Positions 54,911 through 64,000 of a DNA stretch of 64,000 nucleotides are shown here, one piece after another. Source of the DNA: Xanthomonas sp. AM6 (GTDB lineage Bacteria > Pseudomonadota > Gammaproteobacteria > Xanthomonadales > Xanthomonadaceae); NCBI RefSeq assembly GCF_025665335.1, contig NZ_CP106869.1, positions 3,064,501 to 3,128,500 on the forward strand. The letters are read 5' to 3'. Each line of letters begins with the position of its first letter. The stretch's first letter is position 1. Both the position numbers and the translations under genes were made by a program. The notes below the pieces were generated by a model. It was not told the origin of the DNA. It saw only the letters and a list, made by a program, of their open reading frames with translations, and did no database searches.

Positions 54911-54933
54911 GCCCCCCACCAAAGGGCACATGG

Positions 54934-55446
54934 ATGAGCAAGGACACGATACGCATCATGCTGCTATGCCTGGCCGCAAGCACAGCGACGGCCAACGCCC
55001 GGCAGGCCGACCCGGCCGACGGGTGGCCGCTGCAGCGGCAGCACCTGCTCGCCGGTCACTATGCCGGCAAACTGCAGTCCTACATGCGCAATTGCCAGAC
55101 CGTTCGCGCCGAGCTGTGGTTGCAGATGCAGCCGCAGCGCGAAAAAAGCCGCCGCTACACGCTGAAGACGACCTGCATCGCGGGCGCCGCGCAGCACGCT
55201 CCGCCCAGGACAATCAGCGGATCCTGGTGGATGGACCGGGTGGGCGACAGCTGCCTGACGCTCAGCTTCGAAGATCCCGGCGACCCGCAGATCGGCCCCA
55301 GTCTCTACGGATTCCGCATCGAACAGGATCCACCGTCCGGCAGCCGTCCCCGCGCCGCCGGCCAAGTGCTGGTCCAGGATGGGCACAACTGCCATAGCGG
55401 CAGCCCGCCGGAGCAACGCGACAAGCGGCTGCGGCGCGTTCGCTGA
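54934..55446 (+). CDS. Secreted four-cysteine protein, unknown function
   Basis: This is a 170-aa protein with a signal peptide (MLLCLAASTATANA, cleavage predicted before RQADP) and four mature cysteines (NCQT, TTCIAG, DSCLT, HNCHSG), enough for two disulfides. The middle has an alternating pattern (AELWLQMQPQREKSRRYTLK) suggestive of beta strands. I do not recognise a family. The start at 54934 has AAAGGG seven bases upstream; an ATG at 54930 is out of frame. It follows the HerA-like gene by 23 bases and may be cotranscribed. Confidence 0.75.
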   Translation: MSKDTIRIMLLCLAASTATANARQADPADGWPLQRQHLLAGHYAGKLQSYMRNCQTVRAELWLQMQPQREKSRRYTLKTTCIAGAAQHAPPRTISGSWWMDRVGDSCLTLSFEDPGDPQIGPSLYGFRIEQDPPSGSRPRAAGQVLVQDGHNCHSGSPPEQRDKRLRRVR

Positions 55447-55612
55447 CGCACGCATTCGCGCCGGCGCGAGCGCCGCGGGCAACGGCGCCAGCAGTGGCGA
55501 ACGCGCAGGCCGGCATGCGGGACCCGCCCCCCGCTCGCCAGCCCCTGCGCTGCCGATTGCGCGCGCGCCCGGCCCGCCGCACAATCGGCGCACATCGAAC
55601 GCAGGGGGCGTC

Positions 55613-56893
55613 ATGGAAGACCGTCGTCGTGCCGGCGCAAGCCGCGCGCACCGCACCACACCCGTCCCTTTCTGGGCGCGCACCCGCGCCATCGCGCTGT
55701 ATCCGCTGCGCGGCAGTGCCTTGTTCGCGCTGATCGCGCTGACCCTGTGCAGCCTGCTGGGCATGCTGCCGGGCATCGGCTGGATCCTCGGCCTCGTCGC
55801 CACGCTGGCGACCTACAAGTACGCCTTCGAGATCCTGCGGCACACCGCCGATGGGTACATGGACGCGCCCGAGCGCGGCTTCGACATCGGCGACGGGGTG
55901 GTGCTGCGGCTGCTGGCGCTGATGATCGTGCTCGGCGCGGCGGTGATCGCGGCCTTGCTGCTGGCCGGCCCGGTCGCCGCCCTGCTGGTGCTGCTGGCGG
56001 TGGTGCTGCTGCAGCCCGGCTTCCTGATCTCGCTGGCGATGGATGGCAGCCTGCGCCGCGCGCTGAACCCGGCGGTGTCGGTCGGCCTGGCGCTGCGCAT
56101 CGGCTGGCCGTACCTGGCCGCGTTCGGCCTGCTGTTCGTGATCCAGGCCAGTGCGCTGACCGCCGCCGGCTGGCTGCAGCGCTACCTGCCGCCGCTGGCC
56201 AGCGATCTGGCGGTCACCGTGGTCACGATCTGGGGCCTGTTCGCCGCCTTCCACCTGATGGGCTACCTGGTCTACCAGTACCACGAGGTGCTGGGCTACG
56301 AACCGGCCGCCGGCAACGACGCGGCGTATCGCCGCCACGACCCGGACCAGCGCGTGCTCGACGAAGCCGAGCAGTTCGTGCGCGACGGCCATGCGGCCGA
56401 GGCGCTGCAGCTGCTGCGCGGCGAAGTGCGCTCGCGTGCGGTCAGCCTGGCCGTGCACGAGCTGTACCAGCGCCTGCTGCGCAACGGCGGGCGCGCCGAC
56501 GACCTGCGCGACCACACCCGCCAGTACATCGGCCGCCTGCTGCAGGAAAAGCAGGAGCGGCGCGCGCTGGCGCTGCTGCGCGAGGCGCTGGACGCCGATC
56601 CCGGCTTCGTCCCGCTGCTGCCGGAGCAGGCCAGCTTGCTGGCCGAACGCGCGCAACTGGCCGGGCAGTTCAAGCTGTCGCTCGACGGCCTGCTCGCGGC
56701 GCTGCGCGCCTGGCCGAAGGCGGCCGAGTTCGGCAACTGGTCGCTGAGCGCGGCGCTGCTGCTCGCCGAGCGCTTCGGCGAGGACGCGCAGGCGCGCGTG
56801 CTGCTGCAGGACGCGCTCGCGCGTTGCGAGGACGAAACGCAGCGCGTCAAGCTGGAAGCGGCGCTGAAGCCGCTGGCCATCGCGCCGGTCTAG
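55613..56893 (+). CDS. Inner-membrane protein with a helical-repeat C-terminus, unknown function
   Basis: The 426-aa product has about five or six hydrophobic helices in residues 30-225 (for instance FALIALTLCSLLGMLPGIGW and LLAGPVAALLVLLAVVLLQP). A soluble helical tail of about 200 residues follows, with TPR-like spacing of Ala/Leu pairs (DEAEQFVRDGHAAEALQLLR). The membrane part recalls DUF4013-type proteins, but I am not sure. GCAGGGGGCG precedes the ATG at 55613. It is convergent with the rhomboid gene. Confidence 0.75.
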   Translation: MEDRRRAGASRAHRTTPVPFWARTRAIALYPLRGSALFALIALTLCSLLGMLPGIGWILGLVATLATYKYAFEILRHTADGYMDAPERGFDIGDGVVLRLLALMIVLGAAVIAALLLAGPVAALLVLLAVVLLQPGFLISLAMDGSLRRALNPAVSVGLALRIGWPYLAAFGLLFVIQASALTAAGWLQRYLPPLASDLAVTVVTIWGLFAAFHLMGYLVYQYHEVLGYEPAAGNDAAYRRHDPDQRVLDEAEQFVRDGHAAEALQLLRGEVRSRAVSLAVHELYQRLLRNGGRADDLRDHTRQYIGRLLQEKQERRALALLREALDADPGFVPLLPEQASLLAERAQLAGQFKLSLDGLLAALRAWPKAAEFGNWSLSAALLLAERFGEDAQARVLLQDALARCEDETQRVKLEAALKPLAIAPV

Positions 56894-56938
56894 ACGCTGG
56901 CGGCACGGGCGGGCCGGCCATGGCGCCGTGCCTGCCGC

Positions 56939-58393
56939 TCACGCATTGGCGAGCAGGAACCGCGCCTTGTCCGCCTGCGGAAGATCCGGGTAGCGCTCGA
57001 TCACCGCGAGCAGCAGGCGCTGCCATTCGGAAGCGGCCTGCCGCTCGCCATGGCCCAGCGCGAGCCGGAACCAGTGCTGCGCCTGCTCGGCGCGCGGCAC
57101 CGTCGCGGCCTCCTGCGCCAGCAGCGCTTCGGCATCGTGCAAGCGGCCCAGCGTCAGCCAGCGATCGAACAACAGCGTGCGCGTCGCCGCGTCCACGGTG
57201 ATGGCGCCGGCCGCGCAGTCGCCCAGCAGCGCCACCTGCGCCTGCGCTTCCTGCGCCGTGGCCGCCGGCAGGCGCAGCAGTTCGATCGCGCGGGCCTGCG
57301 CGGCGCGCGCGTCGCCGGCATTGCGCGCCACCCGGTAGCGCGCCTGCGCCACGTCGAAGCGGCGCGGCTGCTCGGCGGCGAGTTCGTCGAGCAGCAACGC
57401 GGCCTCGCGGTTCTCCAGCCGCCCCAGATGCCGTTGCGCCCGTTCCCAGCGGTCGTCGGCGGCGAGCGCCGTTTCGTCGCGCATGAAGTCTTCGCGGGTC
57501 TGCCGGGTCGCCACCAGCACCGCGCCGAGCAGCGCGCCGACCACCAGGCCGCCGGCATGCGCATCGAAGCCGATCCCGGCATCGCCGTTGGCCAGCAGGT
57601 TGTACAGCTCCCAGCCCAGCCACACCGGCAACAAGGCGATCGCCGGGCCGCGCACGTAGTCGAACACCACCGCGATCCAGTAGAAGAAGCGCACCGGCCG
57701 CCGCCCCCAGACCACGCAGAACGCCCCCATCAGCGCGGCGATGGCGCCGGACGCGCCCAGCCCGCCACCCGCCTCGCCCCAGCGCCACCACAGGCTGACC
57801 GCGCTCGCGCCAAACCCGCCGAGCAGGTAGACCAGCAGGAACCGCCAGCGGCCGATCGCCCCTTCCAGCAAGGTGCCGAGCACGACCAGGAACAGCATGT
57901 TGCCGAACAGGTGCAGCGCATCGCCGTGCAGGAACGTCGCCGACAGCATCCGCGCCGGCGACCATTCGGAGCTGCGCTGCAGATGGCGCAGGGTGAACAC
58001 GCGATCCAGCAGCGCATCGTAGCGGGCGCGCAGCGGCGCCCAGGCCTGCCGCGCGGCAGGGTCCTCGAACGCCTCGCCGCTGCGCAGCGCCCGCACGAAG
58101 CGCACGTCGTTGACGCTGGCCTGGCCGACGAACGCCGCCTGTTGCGCCGTCGGCACGCGCTCGAGCTGGGCCAGCGCGTCCGTGCGCCCGCTGCGCTGCA
58201 GGTAGTGCGCATACGCCGGCGCTTCGTGGGCGCCGAGCCCGGAATCGAGGTAGTAGCGTTGCGCCTGTTGCAGCGGCACCGCGTCCTGGCGCTGCCAGCC
58301 GAAATAGACCGCCGCGTTGAGCAGCACCAGCAGCAGCGTGACCAGCGGAAAATTCTCCCGCGACAGCGGCTTGTGCAACGGCAGGATCAGCAT
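56939..58393 (-). CDS. Rhomboid-family intramembrane serine protease with C-terminal helical repeats
   Basis: The 484-aa product has a rhomboid core: S215 in [14 protein letters not shown] and H279 in [14 protein letters not shown] form the catalytic dyad. [16 protein letters not shown] precedes the serine helix. The loop between helices 1 and 2 is unusually long (about residues 35-160). The last 200 residues are soluble and TPR-like. ATG at 58393 ([14 protein letters not shown]) is used; the upstream frame extends into the divergent greB promoter region. Substrate unknown. Confidence 0.88.
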   Translation of the reverse strand: MLILPLHKPLSRENFPLVTLLLVLLNAAVYFGWQRQDAVPLQQAQRYYLDSGLGAHEAPAYAHYLQRSGRTDALAQLERVPTAQQAAFVGQASVNDVRFVRALRSGEAFEDPAARQAWAPLRARYDALLDRVFTLRHLQRSSEWSPARMLSATFLHGDALHLFGNMLFLVVLGTLLEGAIGRWRFLLVYLLGGFGASAVSLWWRWGEAGGGLGASGAIAALMGAFCVVWGRRPVRFFYWIAVVFDYVRGPAIALLPVWLGWELYNLLANGDAGIGFDAHAGGLVVGALLGAVLVATRQTREDFMRDETALAADDRWERAQRHLGRLENREAALLLDELAAEQPRRFDVAQARYRVARNAGDARAAQARAIELLRLPAATAQEAQAQVALLGDCAAGAITVDAATRTLLFDRWLTLGRLHDAEALLAQEAATVPRAEQAQHWFRLALGHGERQAASEWQRLLLAVIERYPDLPQADKARFLLANA

Positions 58394-58504
58394 CGAACAA
58401 CGTCCCTGTGGATGGCCGCGCCAGCTTCGGCCATCGCCCGCCAGTGCGCAAGCCGGGCGCACGCGCTAGCATCGCCACCCCGCTCCACCGCAGTACCGAA
58501 CCCG

Positions 58505-59011
58505 ATGAGCCGCTGGCGCCCCCCTGCCGAGAAGAGCACCGCCCTGATCACCGCCGAAGGCCACGCCCGGCTCAAGGCCGAGCTGGACGAGCTGTGGCGC
58601 GTGCGCCGCCCGGAGGTGGTCAAGGCGCTGGCCGCCGCCGCGGCCGAGGGCGACCGTTCGGAGAACGCCGAGTACACCTACCGCAAGAAGCAGCTGGGCG
58701 AGATCGACCGCCGCGTGCGCTACCTGAGCAAGCGCCTGGAGGCGCTGCGCGTGGTCGACACCGCGCCGTCCGATCCGCAGGCGGTGTTCTTCGGCGCCGT
58801 GGTCGAACTGGAGGATGCCGACAGCGGCGAACTGCTGCGCTACCGCATCGTCGGCCCGGACGAGACCGACGCCGGCCGCGGCTGGATCAGCATCGACTCG
58901 CCGCTGGCGCGGGCGCTGCTGAAGAAGCGCATCGACGACGAGGTCGAGGCGCAGCTGCCCGGCGGCCGCCACAGCTTCGTCGTGGTGTCGGTGGACTACG
59001 CGGCGCGCTGA
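58505..59011 (+). CDS. greB: Transcription elongation factor GreB
   Basis: GreB rescues backtracked RNA polymerase by stimulating transcript cleavage. The 168-aa product has the N-terminal coiled coil with the acidic tip [22 protein letters not shown]-terminal FKBP-like domain follows ([40 protein letters not shown]). [18 protein letters not shown] is GreB- rather than GreA-type. ATG at 58505 is chosen; the upstream frame is antisense to the rhomboid gene. Confidence 0.96.
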   Translation: MSRWRPPAEKSTALITAEGHARLKAELDELWRVRRPEVVKALAAAAAEGDRSENAEYTYRKKQLGEIDRRVRYLSKRLEALRVVDTAPSDPQAVFFGAVVELEDADSGELLRYRIVGPDETDAGRGWISIDSPLARALLKKRIDDEVEAQLPGGRHSFVVVSVDYAAR

Positions 59012-59059
59012 GCGCCTCGCACCCGCATGAAGGCGCGCCGGCGCGGCCGGCGGCTTCGC

Positions 59060-60460
59060 TCACAGTACCCGCAGGTCCAACGCGCGTGGCTGCGACGCCG
59101 CACCTGCCGGCAGGGCCTCGCCGAACAGGTCGTGCTCGTCGCTGTCGGTGATCTCCACGTCGACCAGGTCGCCCGGCCGCAGGCCCAGTTCGGCGCCGTT
59201 CTGGACATGCACCAGGCCGTCGATCTCCGGCGCATCGGCCTTCGAGCGCGCCACCGCGATGCCGTCCTCGAGCAGGTCGACCAGGCATTGCTGCACGCTG
59301 CCGATCCTGGCTTCCAGGCGCGCGGCGGAGATGTCGGCCTGCCTGGCCATGAAGCGCGCCAACCGTTCCTGCTTGACCGCCTCCGGCACCGGATCGGGCA
59401 GCGCGTTGGCGCTGGCGCCCTCCACCGGCGAGTAGGCGAACGCGCCGACGCGGTCGAGCTGGGCGGCGTCGAGGAATTCCAGCAGCTGTTCGAACTCGGC
59501 CTCGGTCTCGCCGGGGAAGCCGACGATGAAGGTCGAGCGCAGGGTGATGTCCGGGCACAGCGCGCGCCAGCGCTGCACCCGCTCCAGGGTCCGCTCCACC
59601 GCGCCCGGGCGCTTCATCAGCCGCAGGATGCGCGGGCTGGCGTGCTGGAACGGGATGTCCAGGTACGGCAGCAGCTTGCCTTCGGCCATCAGCGGGATCA
59701 CCTCGTCCACGTGCGGATACGGATACACGTAGTGCAGCCGCGTCCACACACCCAGCTCCGACAAACCCTCGCACAGCGCCTTCATCCGCGTCTGGTAGCC
59801 GCGGCCGCGCCATTGCCGCTCGGCGTACTTGATATCCACGCCGTAGGCCGAGGTGTCCTGCGACACCACCAGCAGCTCGCGCACGCCGCCGGCGACCAGG
59901 CGCTCGGCCTCGCGCAGCACCTCGTCGACCGGGCGCGAATCCAGGTCGCCGCGCATCGAGGGAATGATGCAGAAGCTGCAGCGGTGGTTGCATCCTTCGG
60001 AGATCTTCAGATACGCGTAGTGGCGCGGGGTCAGCTTGACCCCGATGCCGTCCTCGTCGCGCACGCCGTGGCGCCCGCGCGGCAGCAGGTCCACGAACGG
60101 GTCGTGGCGCGGCGGCAGCGCCGCATGCACCGCCTCCATCACGCTCTGGTAGTCCTGCGGCCCGGACACCGCCAGCACGTCCGGGTAGGCCGCGCGGATC
60201 TGCTCGGAGCGCTTGCCCAGGCAGCCGGTGACGATGACCTTGCCGTTCTCGGCCATGGCCTCGCCGATCGCCTCCATCGATTCGGCCACCGCCGAGTCGA
60301 TGAAGCCGCAGGTATTGACCACCACCACGTCGGCCGCATCGTAGCTGGGCACGATCGCATAGCCCTCCACGCGCAACTGGGTGAGGATGCGTTCGGAGTC
60401 GACCAGCGCCTTGGGGCAGCCGAGGCTGACGAAGCCGACTTTGGGGTTCGCGAGGGACAT
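59060..60460 (-). CDS. rimO: Ribosomal protein S12 methylthiotransferase RimO
   Basis: RimO is a radical-SAM enzyme that adds a methylthio group to an Asp of ribosomal protein S12. The 466-aa product has the N-terminal UPF0004 domain with three cluster cysteines (C15 in [11 protein letters not shown]51 in [10 protein letters not shown], and GCLGKR). The radical-SAM motif is CNHRCSFC and a C-terminal TRAM domain follows. [11 protein letters not shown] marks RimO rather than MiaB. ATG at 60460 gives [10 protein letters not shown]. It converges on greB. Confidence 0.97.
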   Translation of the reverse strand: MSLANPKVGFVSLGCPKALVDSERILTQLRVEGYAIVPSYDAADVVVVNTCGFIDSAVAESMEAIGEAMAENGKVIVTGCLGKRSEQIRAAYPDVLAVSGPQDYQSVMEAVHAALPPRHDPFVDLLPRGRHGVRDEDGIGVKLTPRHYAYLKISEGCNHRCSFCIIPSMRGDLDSRPVDEVLREAERLVAGGVRELLVVSQDTSAYGVDIKYAERQWRGRGYQTRMKALCEGLSELGVWTRLHYVYPYPHVDEVIPLMAEGKLLPYLDIPFQHASPRILRLMKRPGAVERTLERVQRWRALCPDITLRSTFIVGFPGETEAEFEQLLEFLDAAQLDRVGAFAYSPVEGASANALPDPVPEAVKQERLARFMARQADISAARLEARIGSVQQCLVDLLEDGIAVARSKADAPEIDGLVHVQNGAELGLRPGDLVDVEITDSDEHDLFGEALPAGAASQPRALDLRVL

Positions 60461-60638
60461 GGGGCCTGGGTCCAAGGGGCCTGGGAGAAAAACCGCGCGG
60501 ATTATAGCCAGCCGCGCCGCGATGCGCCGGGCGAGCGGGCCGTCCCCGCGCTCGGCGCGACCGGTCCGGATCGTGTTAACCGGCCTTCGCGGCCAGCGTG
60601 GATAATCGGCGCCTCTCTTTCCGCTGCAGGAACCGACC

Positions 60639-61301
60639 ATGGGCCACTGGACTACCCTCGATACCGCGCACGGCCAGGTCTCCGCCTGGCATGTCCTGCC
60701 GCAAGGCGCCCCGCGCGGCGGCCTGGTGATCATCCAGGAGATCTTCGGCGTCAACGCCTACGTCCGCGAGGTCGCCGAGCGCTACGCGGCGCAGGGCTAC
60801 GAAGTGCTCGCTCCGGGCCTGTTCGACCTGGTGGAGAAGGACATCCAGCTCGAATACGACCAGGACGGCGTGCGCAAGGGCCTGGAGCTGGTCGGCGCGC
60901 TCGGCTTCGACAAGGCGCTGGACGTGGTGCAGGCCGCGGCGCAGGCGCTGGCGCCGGCCGGCAAGGTCGGCACCGTCGGCTACTGCTGGGGCGGCAGCGT
61001 CGCGCTGCTGGCGGCGCTGCGCCTGGGCCTGCCGTCGGTGAGCTACTACGGCGGGCGCAACACCCAGTTCCTCGACGAGACGCCGAAGGCGCCGGTGCTG
61101 TTCCACTTCGGCGCCAACGACAGCAGCATCCCGCCCGAGGCGATCCAGCAGCACCGCGAGAAGCTGCCGCAGATGCAGACCTTCGTGTACCCGGCCGGCC
61201 ACGGCTTCGACCGCCATGTCGATCCCAACCACCACGATGCCGACAGCGCCAACAGCGCGCGCCAGCGCAGCCTCGCCTTCCTCGCCGAACACCTGCGCTG
61301 A
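60639..61301 (+). CDS. Dienelactone hydrolase family protein
   Basis: The 220-aa product is an alpha/beta hydrolase of the dienelactone hydrolase family with a cysteine nucleophile. C116 lies in VGYCWGGS, the acid is D160 in [10 protein letters not shown] and the base is H187 in [16 protein letters not shown]34 in QEIFGVN is also conserved. Substrate is unknown; family members cut dienelactones or related esters. The stop lies 10 bases before the HIT gene, so they are likely one operon. Confidence 0.92.
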   Translation: MGHWTTLDTAHGQVSAWHVLPQGAPRGGLVIIQEIFGVNAYVREVAERYAAQGYEVLAPGLFDLVEKDIQLEYDQDGVRKGLELVGALGFDKALDVVQAAAQALAPAGKVGTVGYCWGGSVALLAALRLGLPSVSYYGGRNTQFLDETPKAPVLFHFGANDSSIPPEAIQQHREKLPQMQTFVYPAGHGFDRHVDPNHHDADSANSARQRSLAFLAEHLR

Positions 61302-61311
61302 GCCGCCGCCG

Positions 61312-61719
61312 ATGCCCGATTTCGTCCTCGATCCGCGGCTGCAGGCCGACAGCGCGTTCGTCGCCGACGGCCCGCTGTCGCAGGTGCGACTGATGGACGA
61401 CGCGCGCTTCCCCTGGCTGCTGCTGGTACCGCGCGTGGCCGACGCCAGCGAATGGATCGACCTGGACGGCGCCCAACAGCGCCTGCTGCTGGCCGAGATC
61501 AACCAGCTCTCGCAGTTGCTGCGCGCCGAGCCGGGGGTGCACAAGCTCAACCTCGGCGCGCTGGGCAACATCGTGCGCCAGCTGCACGTGCATCTGGTCG
61601 GGCGTCACGAAGGCGATGCGGCCTGGCCCGGGCCGGTCTGGGGCAGCGGCCCGGCGCAGCGGCTGGACGCCGACGACCTGCAGGCCCGTGTTGCGGCATG
61701 GCGGCAACGGCTACGATAG
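61312..61719 (+). CDS. HIT domain protein
   Basis: The 135-aa product is a histidine-triad nucleotide hydrolase or transferase. The motif reads QLHVHLVGRHEGD, with Gln in place of the first His of HxHxHxx, as in one common HIT subgroup. MPDFVLDPRLQADSAFV and LLLVPRVADASEWIDL are family-like. ATG at 61312 sits ten bases after the hydrolase stop. Substrate unknown. Confidence 0.9.
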   Translation: MPDFVLDPRLQADSAFVADGPLSQVRLMDDARFPWLLLVPRVADASEWIDLDGAQQRLLLAEINQLSQLLRAEPGVHKLNLGALGNIVRQLHVHLVGRHEGDAAWPGPVWGSGPAQRLDADDLQARVAAWRQRLR

Positions 61720-61747
61720 GCGCCCTTTTTGCGGAAGCCGCGTCTCC

Positions 61748-61915
61748 ATGAAATCCAATGTGATCGCCGCCATCGTGCTGATCGTGATCGGCCTGGTGTT
61801 CCTGGCCAACAACCTCGGCTGGACCAACCTCAGCCTGGGCCGGCTGATCGCCACCTGGTGGCCGGCGATCCTGGTCGCGGTCGGCGTGGGCATGCTGTTC
61901 GGGCGCGGCAAGTAG
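61748..61915 (+). CDS. Small two-helix membrane protein, LiaI/LiaF-type region (DUF5668)
   Basis: The 55-aa product is nearly all hydrophobic: NVIAAIVLIVIGLVFLANNL then GWTNLSLGRLIATWWPAILV and AVGVGMLFGRG. The pattern IGLVFLxNN-LGW-xxxxxxxWWPxIL is that of the DUF5668 domain found in LiaF-like sensors and stand-alone small proteins. It lies 28 bases after the HIT gene. Role unknown. Confidence 0.8.
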   Translation: MKSNVIAAIVLIVIGLVFLANNLGWTNLSLGRLIATWWPAILVAVGVGMLFGRGK

Positions 61916-61918
61916 GGG

Positions 61919-61957
61919 CCGGGATTGGTGATTCGGGATCGGGGATTCGATCCAGCG
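61919..61957. repeat. Degenerate G-run heptamer array
   Basis: GGGATTGGTGATTCGGGATC and GGGGATTC units directly follow the DUF5668 stop, a weak member of the family at 34008 and 36543. Only three clean G-runs of three or more remain here, so quadruplex formation is less likely. Confidence 0.5.
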
Positions 61958-61977
61958 GTCCATATCCCGGCTGCTTG

Positions 61978-62012
61978 AGCCATGCGACCGGCCTCGGGCC
62001 GGTCGCATGGCT
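61978..62012. terminator. Long perfect hairpin between convergent genes
   Basis: Sixteen-base arms (61978-61993 AGCCATGCGACCGGCC and 61997-62012) pair perfectly around TCG. No T-run is present on either strand. It lies 63 bases past the DUF5668 stop and 28 bases past the RDD stop on the other strand, so it probably halts transcription from both sides. Confidence 0.65.
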
Positions 62013-62039
62013 GGCGCAGGTCGGCGCGGTCGCGCCGCC

Positions 62040-62567
62040 TCAGCGGCGGACGTTGACCACCTGGGTGCCGGCGATCAGGTCGTGCAGGCAGCGCTTGTCC
62101 CGGCGGAAGATGAACAGCGCATCGATCAGCGCGTAGAAGTTGCCCACCACCGGCACCAGCGACAGCAACTGGGTCGGCAGGTAGCGCAGCACGAGCAGCC
62201 GCCACAGCGGCGGCTGTACGCCGTCCAGATCGACGATGCGGATCCACAGCAGCTTCTTGCCCCAGGTCTGACCGGTCTTGGCCAGCGGATAGCCCTGCAC
62301 CACCACGAACATCACGAACGCCAGCGCCACGTAGCCGGCCATGGTCAGGAACGAAATCGCCTCGCCGCCGCGCGCCGCGTCCATGACCTTGCCGAAATAG
62401 CCGGTGACCGCGGCCACCGGCAGGAAGGTCGCCAGCGAGATCACGCCGTCGATCAGCGATGCGCCCAGGCGCTCGCCGCGGCCGGCCAGCACGTCGGCAC
62501 CGTCCGGCGCCAACGGCACCGACGGCAGTGGCGCTTCCGGCGCCTGGTAGGGATTGGGATCGTTCAT
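62040..62567 (-). CDS. RDD family membrane protein
   Basis: The 175-aa product has the RDD domain: GRGERLGASLIDGVISLATF carries the Arg and Asp of the name. Further hydrophobic segments follow (GYVALAFVMFVVVQGYPLAK and LSLVPVVGNFYALIDALFIF), and KTGQTWGKKLLWIRIVDLDG is the conserved loop. A Pro-rich N-terminus (NDPNPYQAPEAPLPS) precedes the domain. Function of the family is open; some members are ion or sodium/proton antiporter-like. It is 34 bases after dcd on the same strand. Confidence 0.88.
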   Translation of the reverse strand: MNDPNPYQAPEAPLPSVPLAPDGADVLAGRGERLGASLIDGVISLATFLPVAAVTGYFGKVMDAARGGEAISFLTMAGYVALAFVMFVVVQGYPLAKTGQTWGKKLLWIRIVDLDGVQPPLWRLLVLRYLPTQLLSLVPVVGNFYALIDALFIFRRDKRCLHDLIAGTQVVNVRR

Positions 62568-62601
62568 TGCGCGCTCCTTGCTTGTGGGGTTGGAAAAAGA
62601 C

Positions 62602-63174
62602 TCAGGTTCTGGGCAGGGTGACGCCGGTCTGGCCCTGGTACTTGCCGCCGCGGTCCTTGTAGCTGGTCTCGCAGACGTCGTCGGCATCGGACTGGAAGAA
62701 CAGCATCTGCGCCACGCCCTCGTTGGCGTAGATGCGCGCCGGCAGCGGCGTGGTGTTGCTGAACTCCAGGGTGACGTGGCCTTCCCACTCCGGCTCCAGC
62801 GGGGTGACGTTGACGATGATGCCGCAGCGCGCGTAGGTGCTCTTGCCCAGGCACACCACCAGGGTGTCGCGCGGGATGCGGAAGAACTCCACCGTGCGCG
62901 CCAACGCGAAGCTGTTGGGCGGGATGATGCACTCGTCGGCCTCGATGTCGACGAAGCTCTTGGGATCGAAGCGCTTGGGGTCGACGATGGTCGAGTTGAT
63001 GTTGGTGAACACCTTGAACTCGCGCGAGCAGCGCACGTCGTAGCCGTAGCTGGAGGTGCCGTAGCTGACGATGCGTTCGCCGTTGGCCTGCTTCACCTGG
63101 CCCGGCTCGTACGGCGAGATCATGCCGTGTTGCTCGGACATGCGGCGGATCCAGCGGTCGCTCTTGATGCTCAT
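62602..63174 (-). CDS. dcd: dCTP deaminase
   Basis: Dcd deaminates dCTP to dUTP, feeding thymidylate synthesis. The 190-aa product starts [20 protein letters not shown] and has [13 protein letters not shown], the active-site stretch [19 protein letters not shown] and the closing loop [12 protein letters not shown]. Its length is that of the trimeric gammaproteobacterial form. It follows apbC/mrp with a 130-base gap. Confidence 0.97.
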   Translation of the reverse strand: MSIKSDRWIRRMSEQHGMISPYEPGQVKQANGERIVSYGTSSYGYDVRCSREFKVFTNINSTIVDPKRFDPKSFVDIEADECIIPPNSFALARTVEFFRIPRDTLVVCLGKSTYARCGIIVNVTPLEPEWEGHVTLEFSNTTPLPARIYANEGVAQMLFFQSDADDVCETSYKDRGGKYQGQTGVTLPRT

Positions 63175-63304
63175 GCGTATTCCTGATGCCTGTGGCGGCA
63201 GGCCGGAAACCCTGCCCGCCGGGAGCGCGGCCGACGCCGGAGCGGGCCGCAGTGACCGGCGATTCTAGCCGGTCGCGACGCGTTCGCGGCAGCTGTGGCG
63301 CCGC

Positions 63305-64000
63305 TCAGAGCAGCGAGGCGGAAATCGGGATCGATGCCCGCGGCCGCTTGCGCAGCTCCTCGGTCAGGCGCTGCGCGGTGGCCAGATAGGCCTGCGCGGC
63401 GGCCGACTCCGGGGCCGCGGCCACGATCGGAGTACCGGCGTCGCCCTGCTCGCGGATCGCGATCGCCAGCGGCAGCGAGCCCAGCAGCGGCACGCCGTAC
63501 TGCTGCGCCATGCGCTGGCCGCCGCCCTCGCCGAACAGGTGCTCGACGTGCCCGCACTGCGTGCAGGTATGCACCGCCATGTTCTCGACGATGCCCAGCA
63601 CCGGCACCTCGACCTTCTCGAACATCTTCAGCGCCTTCTTCGCATCCAGCGTGGCGATGTCCTGCGGCGTGGTGACGATCACCGCGCCGGCCACCGGGAT
63701 CTTCTGCGCCAGGGTCAGCTGGATGTCGCCGGTGCCCGGCGGCAGGTCGATCAGCAGGTAGTCCAGGTCGTCCCACAGCGTATCGGTGAACAGCTGGGTC
63801 AGCGCCGAGGTCGCCATCGGCCCGCGCCAGATCATCGGCGTGTCCTGGTCCACCAGCAGCCCGATCGACATCGCCTCGATGCCGAACGCACGCATCGGCT
63901 CGATCGACTTGTTGTCGGGACTGTCCGGGCGCCCGCTCAGGCCCAGCATGGCCGGCACGCTGGGACCATAGACATCGGCATCCAGCACCCCGACCCGCGC
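63305..64000 (-). CDS. apbC: Iron-sulfur cluster carrier ApbC/Mrp, N-terminus cut off by the window edge
   Basis: ApbC (Mrp) is a P-loop ATPase of the MinD/NBP35 group that carries [4Fe-4S] clusters. The visible 231 codons begin within VGVLDADVYGPSVPAMLG, so the Walker A loop lies outside. Present are IDLPPGTGDIQLTLAQ, VTTPQDIATLDAKKALKMFE and the cluster-binding CxxC in HTCTQCGHVEHLFG. The C-terminus ends PRASIPISASLL. Its place upstream of dcd is usual in Xanthomonadaceae. Confidence 0.95.
   Translation of the reverse strand, partial: ARVGVLDADVYGPSVPAMLGLSGRPDSPDNKSIEPMRAFGIEAMSIGLLVDQDTPMIWRGPMATSALTQLFTDTLWDDLDYLLIDLPPGTGDIQLTLAQKIPVAGAVIVTTPQDIATLDAKKALKMFEKVEVPVLGIVENMAVHTCTQCGHVEHLFGEGGGQRMAQQYGVPLLGSLPLAIAIREQGDAGTPIVAAAPESAAAQAYLATAQRLTEELRKRPRASIPISASLL

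Overview
The window is a GC-rich chromosomal stretch (roughly 70% GC by eye) from a gammaproteobacterium of the family Xanthomonadaceae, most likely Xanthomonas. The grounds are the gene order (tpiA-secG-tRNA-Leu-nuoA to nuoN-tRNA-fMet-rimP-nusA-infB-rbfA-truB-rpsO-pnp, and asd-fimV-truA-trpF), the GGGNATC-type heptamer repeats between genes, and REP palindromes built on GTAGGAGCGGCTTCAGCCGC. I cannot name a species. Almost everything is core housekeeping; I see no prophage, insertion sequence, CRISPR array or defence island.

Layout. 1-6.4 kb: a partial Lhr-type helicase (minus), a DUF3175 gene and a GAF-EAL protein. 6.5-6.8 kb: two REP pairs and the pnp terminator. 6.9-16.5 kb (minus): the translation/transcription cluster initiator tRNA, rimP, nusA, infB, rbfA, truB, rpsO, pnp. 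16.7-31.6 kb (minus): all fourteen subunits of respiratory complex I (nuoA-N), many joined by 4-base stop/start overlaps. 31.7-33.1 kb: tRNA-Leu(GAG), secG, tpiA. 33.2-41.9 kb: a short-chain dehydrogenase, a 2-oxoglutarate/Fe(II) oxygenase, glmM, accD, trpA, a small Cys-rich ORF, trpB, a divergent LysR regulator and trpF.

41.9-49.6 kb (minus): truA, fimV, a tandem pair of palindromic repeat elements, asd, a 2-hydroxyacid dehydrogenase, aroC and prmB. 49.7-51.4 kb (plus): a SCO-type copper chaperone translationally coupled to psd, followed by a decayed copy of the psd 3' end and REP-like sequences. 51.6-58.4 kb: a LysM lytic transglycosylase, a HerA-like ATPase (DUF853), a secreted four-Cys protein, a membrane protein with a helical-repeat tail, and a rhomboid protease. 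58.5-64 kb: greB, rimO, a dienelactone hydrolase, a HIT protein, a small membrane protein, an RDD protein, dcd and a partial apbC/mrp.

The genes act together mainly in three blocks. One builds and matures ribosomes and controls transcription (rimP to pnp, with rimO, prmB, truA and greB elsewhere). One is the NADH:ubiquinone oxidoreductase. One is a scattered set for amino acid and cell-envelope precursors (trpFBA, aroC, asd, accD, glmM, psd). The parts that are not routine are the intergenic repeats (long inverted arrays of G-run heptamers, REP pairs, a duplicated palindromic element), a duplicated psd fragment, a histidine-rich loop in NuoL and several small unassigned ORFs. I did not find a convincing new multi-gene system.
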